Positions 46,962 to 55,229 of a DNA stretch of 64,000 bases are shown piece after piece; within the stretch, counting starts at the first letter, position 1, and every line of letters begins with the position of its first letter. The notes under the pieces were generated by a model. It was not told the DNA's origin. It did not search any database and saw only the letters and a program-made list of their open reading frames with translations. The DNA is from Phycisphaerae bacterium. Its GTDB lineage: Bacteria > Planctomycetota > Phycisphaerae > Phycisphaerales > UBA1924. Made by a program: the position numbers and the translations under genes. The DNA is taken from positions 248,001-312,000 of the forward strand of contig JAUIHS010000001.1 in assembly GCA_030432255.1 (NCBI GenBank). Reading direction: 5' to 3'.

Positions 46962-48233
46962 TCAGAATCGCTCGAGTCGCATGGCGTGGATGTCGATGCT
47001 CGGCGAGTCATCGAGAATGTGCTCGGAAACGACGCGGCCGGTCATCGGCGAGGTCCAGAACCCCATCATGGCGTGGCCCGTCGCGACATAGAGATTGCGA
47101 ACCCGAGGCGCCCAGCCGAGCGCCGGAAGTCCGTCCGCTGTACAGGGTCGCAGGCCGCACCATTGGGAGATCACGGGCGCCTCGGCGATGCCCGGGAGGT
47201 AGGCGGCGGCCTGCCTGATGAGCATGTCGACGCGCTCCTGACGGATGTTGTGGTTGAGGCCTGAGAGTTCGAGCGTCCCGGCAAGCCGGAGGTACCCGTT
47301 GATGGGAGTACAGATGACGTAGGTGTCACCAAGCATGCAGGCGCTGCGAAGAGACTCCGTCGGAGTCGTGATATTGACGTGGTATCCCTTGGCGGGCTGC
47401 ATCGGAACGCGGACGCCGGCCAGTTTCGCGAGCGACGTGGTCCAGGCGCCCGCTGCGAGCACCAGGCGGTCGCACCCAAATGACTCCGTACTGGTCTGAA
47501 CACCCGAGACCGCGCCGTTGGCGGTCCGGATCGACCGGACTTCCGAATCCGTCATGATGACCGCACCAAGGGCCCGCGCCGCATCCGCGACGCCGCGGAC
47601 GAACTCCGCCGGCTCGGCGAACGCAGAGCCTTCGTGCGCGATCGCACCCACCACGCCGTCAAGGAGCGCCGGTTCGCGGCGATACACCTCGTCGGGGCCG
47701 ATCTCCTTCTCCGGGAACCCGAAACTGCGAATGTACTCAGCGTCGCGTCGAGCATGATTCCATGCATCCTTGGACCGAAAGACATCCATGTAGCCTGTGG
47801 GGCGGTACTGGAAATCAATTTTCAGATCCTCTGCGAAGTGATCGAAGAGTTCGATGGTGCTCCGACTGATAGCGGCGATCACCTCCATGCTGGTGCGAAG
47901 TTGCCGGGTGGAGCAGGCTCTGGCAAAGCGAATGAGCCAGGCCAGCAGTGGGAGATCAGGTCTCGGTGGGATGTACAGGGGGCTGGTCCGGTCGAGCATC
48001 CAGCGGAGGGAGGTTGTGAGGAGGCCGGGACGTGGGAGGGGGAGATGCCCGAGTGAGATCAGTCCCGCATTACCGGACGAAGCGGCGGCGGCGATCCCGT
48101 CGCGCTCGATCAGCGTGACCCGGCAGCCGCGACGGGCGAGGAAGTACGCGATGCAGACCCCGATGGCTCCTCCTCCGACAACGATGGTGTGGTCGTTTTT
48201 CACTGCGGCCTGCATCTCCTTGCTGGGGCCCAT
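46962..48233 (-). CDS. FAD-dependent oxidoreductase, D-amino acid dehydrogenase-like
   Basis: A 423-residue DAO-family protein. The FAD loop 'IVVGGGAIGVCIAYFLARRG' lies near residues 16-35, and 'AAASSGNAGLIS' follows as in DadA proteins. A C-terminal 'GLRPCTADGLPALGWAPRVRNLYVATGHAMMGF' segment matches the flavin-binding end. It probably oxidises a D-amino acid or secondary amine. Being upstream of mraY by 65 bases on the same strand, it may be linked with turnover of D-amino acids from cell wall, but that is inference. Specific symbol not assigned because relatives (sarcosine, hydroxyproline oxidases) look alike. Confidence 0.85.
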   Translation of the reverse strand: MGPSKEMQAAVKNDHTIVVGGGAIGVCIAYFLARRGCRVTLIERDGIAAAASSGNAGLISLGHLPLPRPGLLTTSLRWMLDRTSPLYIPPRPDLPLLAWLIRFARACSTRQLRTSMEVIAAISRSTIELFDHFAEDLKIDFQYRPTGYMDVFRSKDAWNHARRDAEYIRSFGFPEKEIGPDEVYRREPALLDGVVGAIAHEGSAFAEPAEFVRGVADAARALGAVIMTDSEVRSIRTANGAVSGVQTSTESFGCDRLVLAAGAWTTSLAKLAGVRVPMQPAKGYHVNITTPTESLRSACMLGDTYVICTPINGYLRLAGTLELSGLNHNIRQERVDMLIRQAAAYLPGIAEAPVISQWCGLRPCTADGLPALGWAPRVRNLYVATGHAMMGFWTSPMTGRVVSEHILDDSPSIDIHAMRLERF

Positions 48234-48373
48234 GGTACGTCCTCGGAGGACCTTGGTTGGCTCGTGCGGTGGGTTCGATCACGGCTCAAATTCGTCGAGA
48301 GATGGTGGCACTTCAAGCCCGGCTGTCGGTAGAAGGACGGGAAGGGGTGCGCCTGGCTGCGTAATCGGACCGA

Positions 48374-48402
48374 TGGAGAGGTCGGGCTGATGGGGCTAGA
48401 AT
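48374..48402 (+). promoter_or_regulatory. Probable promoter before the DUF1573 gene
   Basis: TGGAGA (48374-48379) and TAGAAT (48397-48402) have 17-base spacing. A hairpin CCTGAG-ATGA-CTCAGG (48446-48461) lies in the leader, 16 bases before the ATG at 48477. The 243-base gap 48234-48476 holds nothing else recognised. Confidence 0.5.
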
Positions 48403-48476
48403 AGGCCGCGCTGCCGGGCGGCGGATGGACTCTGTACGGTTACTTCCTGAGATGACTCAGGTGAGGATGAGAAGCG

Positions 48477-49553
48477 ATGATGAAGAGTGAGATACGTGTG
48501 GGTTCGCGCCTCGGCCGTTTGCTGGCTGTTGCTGCGGGCGTCGTGGCGATCGCATCGACCGTGTCCGGTCAGGCACAGCATTCGCAGCGTGCACCGGACC
48601 GGGAAGCCCCTGTCAAGGTGGAGCCGGGCCGGCTGGACATGGGCGGCTGTGTCCCCGGTGAACCGGTGACAGGCAAGGCCATGATCACCAATACCAGTGA
48701 TCGCCCGCTCACCGTGCTGCGGACGCAGTCGAGTTGCAAGTGCACGGTTCCGAAGATCCAGGAGAAGATGATCCTCCCGGGTGAATCGATCTCGGTTGAG
48801 GCGACGGTGGACGTTGGCTACGACCTCGGAATGTTCGCCAAGCGGGTGTCTGTCTTCTTTGACGGCTACTCCCGACCCGCGATGTTCAATGTCGTGGGCG
48901 AGGTGCATTACGCAGTGAAGACCACTCCGACGAGCCTGAAGGCTCGCGGCACGACGGAGAAGGTGCGTTTCCGCGTCGAGGGAACGGATGGAGAGACCTT
49001 CGAGGTGCTGCGTGTCGGGGGTGAAACGCCGCAATTCGTCGGCTTCGATCCTCTCAAGGATCCGCCCCAGATGCAGTACACGATTGAGTACGTGGTTCCA
49101 CTGGATCCTCCTGCATTCATCTGTGTCGAGACCGATCACCCGGGTGCCCCGGTCGTCGAGATCGACTTCACCCATCCCACCGTCTCGGATGCGGAACGCG
49201 ATTACCGCACCTCCCCCCTGCGGGTCGAGGAACGTCGATGGAACGTGGGCGAGATCTCGTACGGCGAGTCGGCGACATTCGAACTGGAAGTCAAGGGCCC
49301 GTTCGTGCTCGATGAGGGCACGCCGCTCGATGGCCTCGAACTCGAGGTGTTCATCCCCGAGGACTTCCCGGCGACGCTCGAGTCTTTCACGCTCGCACCG
49401 GGCAGTGAGAACGGGAAGATCGTGGTGAAGGCATCGGTCAAGCCGACCGAGATGGGTCTGGTTCTCGTGCCGGTGCACTACAAGTATGCCGGGATGGAGA
49501 CGCGCGTCTGGGTGATCGGGTCCTGCCGCGAGCCGGTCCTCGGTCAGAGGTGA
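48477..49553 (+). CDS. Exported DUF1573-type protein
   Basis: A 358-residue protein with signal peptide (cleavage after 'VSGQA'). The N-terminal half is a DUF1573/ASH-like immunoglobulin fold: 'KVEPGRLDMGGCVPGEPVTGKAMITNTSDRPLTVLR' (in parts) followed by 'SSCKCTVPKI', which holds the Cys-x-Cys characteristic of the family. A second, similar beta domain follows without this motif. DUF1573 proteins are common in Bacteroidota and Planctomycetota, with unknown role. It is followed after four bases by the MauE/thioredoxin-like gene, so its cysteines may be redox partners of that protein (inference). Confidence 0.78.
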   Translation: MMKSEIRVGSRLGRLLAVAAGVVAIASTVSGQAQHSQRAPDREAPVKVEPGRLDMGGCVPGEPVTGKAMITNTSDRPLTVLRTQSSCKCTVPKIQEKMILPGESISVEATVDVGYDLGMFAKRVSVFFDGYSRPAMFNVVGEVHYAVKTTPTSLKARGTTEKVRFRVEGTDGETFEVLRVGGETPQFVGFDPLKDPPQMQYTIEYVVPLDPPAFICVETDHPGAPVVEIDFTHPTVSDAERDYRTSPLRVEERRWNVGEISYGESATFELEVKGPFVLDEGTPLDGLELEVFIPEDFPATLESFTLAPGSENGKIVVKASVKPTEMGLVLVPVHYKYAGMETRVWVIGSCREPVLGQR

Positions 49554-49557
49554 GTCC

Positions 49558-50559
49558 ATGTTTACAGATGAAGACGTGCGATCGGGACGCTCTGACGGCC
49601 TGATCGCATGGACGCCCTTTGCGGTGTGGATTCTGCTTGCGGGCTGGTTGGGCTTCGGCGCCTATGCCAAGTTCATCAGCCCGAATCCTCATGAGCGCAT
49701 GTTCGATCTGACGCAGGCGGTTCTGGAGATCGCGGTGATTGTCGCGGTGCTCCTGGCACATCGCTGGCGCGTTGCGTGGATGTGTGTCTCGATGATGTTT
49801 GCGGGGTTCGCCGGGTGGGGTATGTATGCGTACTTGAACTCGGTGAGCTGCGGCTGTTTCGGCAAGCTCTGGACACCTCCGGCTTGGGTCAGCACGGTGG
49901 TGGCGTTGGTCTTTGTTGGATTGGGAATCGCGATGGCGTTGAACAGGGCTGCGAAGCGTGACATGTTGGTCGTGACGGCAGTGGGCGCCCTGGTCGCAGG
50001 TGCGGCCGGGTACTTTGCCTATGACCTGAAGAAGACCGGCGAGGACCTCCGTGAAGCGAGGAGCGAACTCACACAGAACAGCGAGACGATCGCGATGCTC
50101 AAGGCGGCGATCGAGTCCGGTGAGTCAGGCGCGGCGGCATCGGTCGACCCCTGCCTCCTGAAGTACGACGACTCACCGATTGGTCGGGTCATGAAGCTGG
50201 AATCGAATCGTGATCTGTGCCGTCTGGGACCGGCAGATCCCGCGTGGGTCATCATCATCCACGATGAGCACTGCCACGTGTGCGAGAACGCGAAGTACTC
50301 GTGGGATCCGATGATGGATGAGATGGCCGAAATCGGCGACCTGGTCATGCAGGTGCGCCAGTTCGAGATCAACGAACTGGAGGCCGAGACCGGCATCGAG
50401 GCGTGGAACTGGGATGAGACTCCCAATTTCTTCGTGATCCGGAACGGTGAGATCCTCGGAGAGGAATGGCAGTGGCGCGGCGAAGACTGGCCGGTGCCGG
50501 GCGAAGTGCGGGACCGGCTTGAAGCCGAGTTCTTCAGCGGCTCAGCCGCTGGCGAGTGA
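49558..50559 (+). CDS. MauE/DoxX-like membrane protein fused to thioredoxin-like domain
   Basis: A 333-residue protein. Four or five spans in the first ~155 residues include 'AYAKFISPNP' near the first and 'SCGCFGKLW', the Cys motif of MauE-type proteins needed for disulfide formation in methylamine dehydrogenase. A short coiled coil (about 160-195) follows. The C-terminal ~115 residues look like a thioredoxin fold: strand 'AWVIIIHDEHCHVCENA' with CHVC at the active-site position, and 'TPNFFVIRNG' giving the cis-Pro strand. This suggests an envelope thiol-redox relay that may act on the upstream DUF1573 protein. The fusion is read from sequence; the activity is inferred. Confidence 0.7.
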   Translation: MFTDEDVRSGRSDGLIAWTPFAVWILLAGWLGFGAYAKFISPNPHERMFDLTQAVLEIAVIVAVLLAHRWRVAWMCVSMMFAGFAGWGMYAYLNSVSCGCFGKLWTPPAWVSTVVALVFVGLGIAMALNRAAKRDMLVVTAVGALVAGAAGYFAYDLKKTGEDLREARSELTQNSETIAMLKAAIESGESGAAASVDPCLLKYDDSPIGRVMKLESNRDLCRLGPADPAWVIIIHDEHCHVCENAKYSWDPMMDEMAEIGDLVMQVRQFEINELEAETGIEAWNWDETPNFFVIRNGEILGEEWQWRGEDWPVPGEVRDRLEAEFFSGSAAGE

Positions 50560-50566
50560 AGTCCGC

Positions 50567-50594
50567 AGACCGGATTGACGAGACCGGATTGACA
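50567..50594. repeat. 14-bp tandem duplication
   Basis: AGACCGGATTGACG (50567-50580) is followed at once by AGACCGGATTGACA (50581-50594): 13 of 14 bases are identical. Confidence 0.9.
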
Positions 50595-50830
50595 TGAACT
50601 GTCCGAGAGCCGTTCTGCCCGTGGGCTGGAGCGTGCGTGCGCCGTGAGGCGGGTGAGCCAAATCACCGGGGTCGCCGTCGATCTCTCACTCTTCGTCGAT
50701 TCATCGGACCGGGGCGGCGAGCTTCTGTTTGGCTCCACGCTCTCCGATGTCATCCAGACGCAGATGCCGCGACGTCGGATGTGCGAAGCGTGCTGCCGGG
50801 ACTGCCGTACCGGGCTTCGGCAGGTCAAAG

Positions 50831-50862
50831 AAAAACGCCGCGGACCGTGAAGTCCGCGGCGT
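50831..50862 (-). terminator. Intrinsic terminator of the 399-residue dockerin-tailed gene
   Basis: An 11-bp perfect stem, ACGCCGCGGAC (50835-50845) with GTCCGCGGCGT (50852-50862), has a six-base loop. On the minus strand it is followed by a run of T (AAAAA on plus at 50831-50835). It lies 32 bases after the stop. Confidence 0.93.
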
Positions 50863-50893
50863 CGAGTTCGCATGGGTAGCAATCAGTCAGAGA

Positions 50894-52093
50894 TTACTGA
50901 CCGCAGGTCGCAGCCCAGTTACCGAGAACGATGTTGAGGTCGTCGAAGTTGACGGCCGTGTCACCGTTGACGTTACCTTCGAGGTACGGACCGCAATCGC
51001 AGGTGATCGCCAGGCGGTAGTCCTGGGCGTTCGGGCAGTCGACGGCGCCGTCGGTGCCGAAGATCGTGGCGACGTACCAGTAGGAACCGGGGGCGAGACC
51101 GGTGGCGATGACGCCGGTGCTGACGCAGCCTTCGCCGACGGAGACGATGAAGCTGATCGGCTGGGGGCTGCCGGGAGCAGCGCAACCGCCGATGGCGGCA
51201 ACATCGATGAAGAAGAGCTGGTAGCCCGTGGGAGCCTCGGAGATGATCGTCGCGGTGACGTCGTTCGTCTCGGTGAGGACGAGCTCGTACCAGTCAAGGT
51301 CACGAAGCTGGTTGAGGGAGTCGGTGAAGAAGGTACCGCAGACGGTCTCTTCGCAGTTGATGCCGAAGAACTCGTCCTGGTTGGCAGCGAAGCAGCCGTC
51401 GTCACCGTCAGCCTGGATGGCGCAGGGGCCGGGGTTGATGATGTCGGTGGTGGCGCAGTCCACGACGCAGGGAACGATGGTGCTCGCCTGGGCGAGACCG
51501 ACGAAGTTACCGACGTCCGTGGAGGACCAGGCGTCGACCGCACACCAGAAGGTGGTGAAGGGCGGGCAGATTTCGATGATTTCGGAAACCCACGGGAAGC
51601 CGAGACCGGCGGAGCAGGTGTCGTCATCACAGGCGTAGGGGCTGCCGGGCGTGATGCCGCCAGCGTAGACGTAGAGCTTGGTGTCGTAGTCGGTGCCGGC
51701 ATCACAGACGGAGATGCTGACGGTGACCGTGGTGGCACCACTGGTGTAGGAGTACCACTGGTCAAGACCGCCACCGGGACCGGAGACGGTGTCGGGGCAA
51801 AGCTCGTCGCCCGCGTCGGAGTTGAGGCTGTTGTTGCCGGAGTCGCTGAAGGGCAGAGCCGCAACAACGGTCGGGCTGAGGGGGCTGTCGCCGCCAGCGC
51901 GGCCACCGATGTCGGCGCCTTCAGCAAGCGCCCAGCCGCCACGGCTGGTGGGGGCCTTCTTCATGGCCTGGGTGATCTTCGCGGACTTGGTGATCGCGTT
52001 GGCCTTGTTGGCCTCGATCTTGGCGTCAGCGTAGACACCGTTGGTACAGATCACAGCGGCACCAGCGACAAGAATAGTGGACTTATATCCCAT
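50894..52093 (-). CDS. Secreted Cys-rich protein with dockerin-like tail
   Basis: A 399-residue protein; ATG 52093 has AAGGAG in good position. A signal peptide ends near 'GVYADA'. Two similar beta-sandwich regions contain 'YTSGATTVTVSISVCDAGTDYDTKLYVYAG' type strands (in parts), resembling pre-peptidase C-terminal domains, with many paired Cys. The C-terminus has one dockerin-like loop (NVNGDTAVNFDDLNIVLGNW). Codons are strongly biased to C-ending forms and to AAG and GAG, more than in neighbouring genes, which suggests high expression. It has its own terminator and a ~300-base leader with a terminator-like hairpin. Probably an abundant surface or matrix protein. Confidence 0.8.
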   Translation of the reverse strand: MGYKSTILVAGAAVICTNGVYADAKIEANKANAITKSAKITQAMKKAPTSRGGWALAEGADIGGRAGGDSPLSPTVVAALPFSDSGNNSLNSDAGDELCPDTVSGPGGGLDQWYSYTSGATTVTVSISVCDAGTDYDTKLYVYAGGITPGSPYACDDDTCSAGLGFPWVSEIIEICPPFTTFWCAVDAWSSTDVGNFVGLAQASTIVPCVVDCATTDIINPGPCAIQADGDDGCFAANQDEFFGINCEETVCGTFFTDSLNQLRDLDWYELVLTETNDVTATIISEAPTGYQLFFIDVAAIGGCAAPGSPQPISFIVSVGEGCVSTGVIATGLAPGSYWYVATIFGTDGAVDCPNAQDYRLAITCDCGPYLEGNVNGDTAVNFDDLNIVLGNWAATCGQ

Positions 52094-52135
52094 CTCGAAC
52101 TCTCCTTAATAGGTCTGATGGACCAATCAATCTCG

Positions 52136-52160
52136 AAAAACCCCTACCGCCGCGGCAGGG
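52136..52160 (-). terminator. Terminator-like hairpin in the leader (possible attenuator)
   Basis: On the minus strand, CCCTGCCG pairs with CGGTAGGG (one G-U) around a CGG loop and is followed by GTTTTT. It ends 43 bases before the ATG at 52093. A second small hairpin GGTC-CATCA-GACC (52112-52124) lies between it and the Shine-Dalgarno. Confidence 0.6.
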
Positions 52161-52401
52161 ATCACGAACCTCTGCTTGTTTCAGATCCGGCAATACAACA
52201 GCGCCGCCGGTCTCCATCGCAGTTTCTGCACGCAAAAACAACGAGAGACCGAACGCATCACTCACCTTCGAGTGGAGCGCCTCAGCCGAATCTTGGAATG
52301 CTCTCTCAATCCCACGAATCAATTGTTCCCTAGGTGCCCGACGACACCAATTTCCACGATATCCCACGACGCCACTGCCGAAGCAGTTGACGGTCAACAA
52401 C

Positions 52402-52429
52402 AGTCTGACAAAAGGGCAGCGGGTGTCAA
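52402..52429 (-). promoter_or_regulatory. Candidate promoter of the 399-residue protein gene
   Basis: On the minus strand a consensus TTGACA (52429-52424) is followed after 16 bases by CAGACT (52407-52402). The -10 is weak. The predicted transcript would have a leader of about 300 bases. Confidence 0.4.
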
Positions 52430-52573
52430 GCCCCGACGTTCAATTTTCAACCGCCAATTCTCGGGGCTGGTGCAACCCACAGTTCCTATCGACTCGTAGG
52501 AACAACCACGCCATGGCCTTCCGAGATCCCTACGCCCTTTTCCAGCCCCCGGCGACCTCAAACAGGGGGGGCG

Positions 52574-54274
52574 GTGGCGGCTCAAGTCGCGGCGAACGGC
52601 CCGAACGTCGATAATCACTCCGTGTCAGACCCACGAGATCAGACAGGTTCAACCCCGGCCCCCGACGGGGGTTTCGTCGGGCATGCTCGCCTGGTCTTCG
52701 TCCTGACCCTCGGCTCTCGCATCCTCGGACTCGTGCGGGATGCCATCTGCTCGCGCGTCTTCGGGACCGCTGCCGTCTTCTCAGCCTTCGTCACCGCGTT
52801 CACGATTCCCAACCTGTTTCGCCGCCTCTTCGGTGAGGGCGCTCTGACCGCCGCCTTCATTCCGGCTTATGCGCAACTCGATGAGCGGGATCCGGCACTC
52901 GCTGCGCGCTTCGCCTCGCTCACTGTCCTGGTGACAGCCGCGGGCCTGTCGGCGCTGGTGGTGGTGGGCGAACTGTGCCTGTGGGCGCTCCTGCCGGAAA
53001 CGGGGTCCCCGGATCGCTGGGTCTTCACCTACGCCATGATCATGCTGCCCTACATGCCACTGGTGTGCCTCGTGGCGATCCTCGGTGGAGTGCTCCAGAG
53101 CCACGGCTCGTTTGCGCCCCACGCCGCGGCACCGATCGTGCTCAACGTCGCCATGATCTCCGGCGTCTCGGTGAGTGCGTTGATTGCGGGGCTGGAACTG
53201 TGGGCGGTTGGTATCTGGATGTCGGTTGCGGTTGTCGCGGCGGGATTCGTTCAACTGGCGTGGTGCCTGTGGCGCCTTCGGCCGCATGTGCGCTGGGGGC
53301 TGACGTTCATTGGTTGTCGTGAGTCAATGCGCGTGATGGTGTCTCGCATGGTTCCTGCGCTCATTGGTCTGGGCACGCTGCAACTCTCGACCTTTCTTGA
53401 CTCCCTGATTGCCGGATGGCCCGTGATCTCGGGGGCCGAGGGCGGCGCCCGAGTGCCGTGGACGATGATTGCCTATCCCCTGGACGAAGCGGCTGCGGCG
53501 GTGCTCTTTTACGCGCAGCGCCTGTACCAGTTCCCGCTCGGTGTCTTCGGCATTGCGATTGCCACCGCGGTGTTTCCGTACCTGGCGCGAACGGCTGATC
53601 GGCCGGACTCCTTCGGCGCGACGCTGCGTCGAGGTGTGCGGCTGAGCCTGTTCATCGGCGTGCCGGCATCTGTCGGTTTGATCCTGGTGCGCGGCGAGTT
53701 GGCGAGCGTGTTGTACGGAGGCGGGGAGTTCGGGGATGCGAGCCTGGTGCGCGTGACTGCGGTGCTTGCCGCGTACGCCCCTGCGGTTTGGGCGTACTCC
53801 CTGACTCACGTACTGACGCGTGCCTTTTACGCGATGGGTGACACGTCGTTGCCGATGCGGGTGGGCATGGTGACGGTCGGTTTGAACCTGGTGCTGAATC
53901 TGTGCCTGATCTGGGTCCTTGAGGAAGTGGGGCTTGCGGTGGCGACAGCGATCGGCGCGATCTTCCAGGCCGGGGTGCTGGGTTGGTTTGCATCGAGGCG
54001 GATCGTTTCCGAGCACGGGGTGTTCGATGGAGCGGTGATACGTTCAGCGGGTGCGACGGTCATGCTGTCGGGCGTGATGGGCGGTGCGGTTCTGCTCGCC
54101 CGTTTGGGGTGGTCGTCACTGCTTCCCGAGGACGGGTCGTGGCTCCTGGTGCTGATCCGCCTGCTCGTTCTGGTGGGCGTGGGGGGCGTGGCGTATCTCG
54201 GAGGCAGCGTACTGCTGAAACGCGCGGAAGTCGGCTGGCTATTTGAGCGGGCGGGCGATCCCAGCCGACAATGA
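52574..54274 (+). CDS. murJ: Lipid II flippase MurJ (MviN family)
   Basis: A protein of up to 566 residues with about fourteen spans. The family hallmark after the first helix is clear: 'GLVRDAICSRVFG', 'AFTIPNLFRRLFGEGALTAAFIPAY'. Later helices show 'YQFPLGVFGIAIATAVFPYLAR' (in parts) and 'LTHVLTRAFYAMGDTSLP'. It moves lipid II across the cytoplasmic membrane for peptidoglycan synthesis, the step after MraY and MurG. Start is uncertain: GTG 52574 or GTG 52622, both in frame, neither with a good Shine-Dalgarno. The stop is followed four bases later by the entericidin-like gene. Confidence 0.93.
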   Translation: MAAQVAANGPNVDNHSVSDPRDQTGSTPAPDGGFVGHARLVFVLTLGSRILGLVRDAICSRVFGTAAVFSAFVTAFTIPNLFRRLFGEGALTAAFIPAYAQLDERDPALAARFASLTVLVTAAGLSALVVVGELCLWALLPETGSPDRWVFTYAMIMLPYMPLVCLVAILGGVLQSHGSFAPHAAAPIVLNVAMISGVSVSALIAGLELWAVGIWMSVAVVAAGFVQLAWCLWRLRPHVRWGLTFIGCRESMRVMVSRMVPALIGLGTLQLSTFLDSLIAGWPVISGAEGGARVPWTMIAYPLDEAAAAVLFYAQRLYQFPLGVFGIAIATAVFPYLARTADRPDSFGATLRRGVRLSLFIGVPASVGLILVRGELASVLYGGGEFGDASLVRVTAVLAAYAPAVWAYSLTHVLTRAFYAMGDTSLPMRVGMVTVGLNLVLNLCLIWVLEEVGLAVATAIGAIFQAGVLGWFASRRIVSEHGVFDGAVIRSAGATVMLSGVMGGAVLLARLGWSSLLPEDGSWLLVLIRLLVLVGVGGVAYLGGSVLLKRAEVGWLFERAGDPSRQ

Positions 54275-54278
54275 CATC

Positions 54279-54479
54279 ATGCGAATGAAGCGCGTGTCAT
54301 GGCGAATGCTGGTTCGATGTGCCCTGGCGGCCGCCGTCGGCGGGTTTGCGTGTTTTGGTCTGCAGGGCTGCAACACTGCTCACGGCATCATCTACGACAT
54401 CGAAGCGACGGGGGACGCGGCGAACGCCTTCATCGGCGAACTCACGCGTGATCGGGGTTCGTACACCGTGTGGCGGTAG
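54279..54479 (+). CDS. Small entericidin-like lipoprotein
   Basis: A 66-residue protein starting at ATG 54279 (or 54285). A basic N-terminus and a hydrophobic stretch end in 'FGLQGCNTAHG', a lipobox whose C-N-T resembles entericidin A/B ('GCNT..G...DI...G'). The mature peptide is only ~32 residues, again with 'YDIEATGDAANAF' as in that family. Entericidins are small envelope lipopeptides of uncertain, partly bacteriolytic role. The gene follows murJ by four bases and is probably co-transcribed. Short length makes the family assignment tentative. Confidence 0.6.
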   Translation: MRMKRVSWRMLVRCALAAAVGGFACFGLQGCNTAHGIIYDIEATGDAANAFIGELTRDRGSYTVWR

Positions 54480-54593
54480 CGAATCTCTCGACGGGTTTCG
54501 CTCTGAGGACGAGGCGGACCAGTTGTGTCATTCGTGGCGCGATGAGCGTATGCTTGCGCCGCATCGCATGATGCGATTCGGAGGCACGCGGCA

Positions 54594-55229
54594 TTGTCAG
54601 AAGACCGGGACATCACTGCGATCATCACTGACGAGGGGTGTTCGGCGGACGAACGTGCGGCCGCGCTCCTCCCGCTGGTCTACGACCAGCTCAGGGCGAT
54701 CGCGGCGGCCCGCCTGATCGGTGAGCGCCCGGGCCATACGCTGCAGCCGACGGCGCTGGTCCATGAGGCCTACATCAAATTGCTTGGTGACCGCCGCATT
54801 CCCTGGGCTGGCCGCGCCCATTTCTACGCTGCGGCGGCTGATGCGATGCGTCAGTTATTGATCGATCACGCGCGTGCTCGCGGGCGGCAGAAGCGAGGGG
54901 GCGGTCGGCGTCGTGTTCACGTTCGGAACCTGGAAGATCTGGTGTTTTCTTCAGATTGTGTAGAAGTCATGGTCCTTGATGATGCCTTTCGTCGCCTTGA
55001 GGTGCACGCCCCCGAGGTTGCTTCGGTGGTGCGGATGCGTTTCTACGCGGGCTTGTCGGTTTCGGAGACGGCAAGTGCACTGGCGATTTCTCAGACGACG
55101 GTGAAGCGTCGCTGGGAGGTCGGGCGAACATGGCTCTTCCGAGAGCTCAGCACGATGGAGTCTGACGATGGCGAAGGAGCCGACGAATCGAATGGACCGG
55201 GTCGCGGAGATCCTCTCGAGAATTGCTGA
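54594..55229 (+). CDS. ECF sigma factor of the 'HTLQPTALVHEAY' type
   Basis: A 211-residue sigma factor starting with TTG 54594; GGAGG at 54580-54584 is at correct distance. Region 2 has the group signature 'HTLQPTALVHEAYIKLL' and 'ADAMRQLLIDHARARGRQKRGGG'; region 4 has 'SVSETASALAISQTTVKRRWEVGRTWL'. Its last 62 bases overlap the kinase gene in another frame, so expression is coupled. A GTATGCTT hexamer-like -10 is seen at 54548. It is paired with the STN-module kinase, its likely regulator. Confidence 0.9.
   Translation: MSEDRDITAIITDEGCSADERAAALLPLVYDQLRAIAAARLIGERPGHTLQPTALVHEAYIKLLGDRRIPWAGRAHFYAAAADAMRQLLIDHARARGRQKRGGGRRRVHVRNLEDLVFSSDCVEVMVLDDAFRRLEVHAPEVASVVRMRFYAGLSVSETASALAISQTTVKRRWEVGRTWLFRELSTMESDDGEGADESNGPGRGDPLENC

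Larger units (their letters stand above)
50560..50893. other. Intergenic region, 334 bases
   Basis: No gene is seen. It holds a two-copy 14-base tandem repeat (AGACCGGATTGAC plus G or A) at 50567-50594 and, at its right end, the terminator of the minus-strand gene. Short open frames present here have no Shine-Dalgarno sequence and no protein-like composition. Confidence 0.6.
52094..52573. other. Intergenic region with long leader of the minus-strand gene
   Basis: These 480 bases separate the divergent dockerin-tailed gene and murJ. On the minus strand I see a possible promoter (52429-52402), a ~300-base leader, and a terminator-like hairpin just before the gene. For murJ no clear promoter was found. 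The 105-codon minus-strand frame starting at 52400 runs through the hairpin and Shine-Dalgarno and does not look like a protein. Confidence 0.6.

Noticed and set aside
50729-52333. Plus-strand 534-codon frame opposite the dockerin-tailed gene
   Set aside because: The opposite strand has a signal peptide, Shine-Dalgarno, terminator and domain structure; this frame is rich in Val/Gly/Asp by antisense codon bias.
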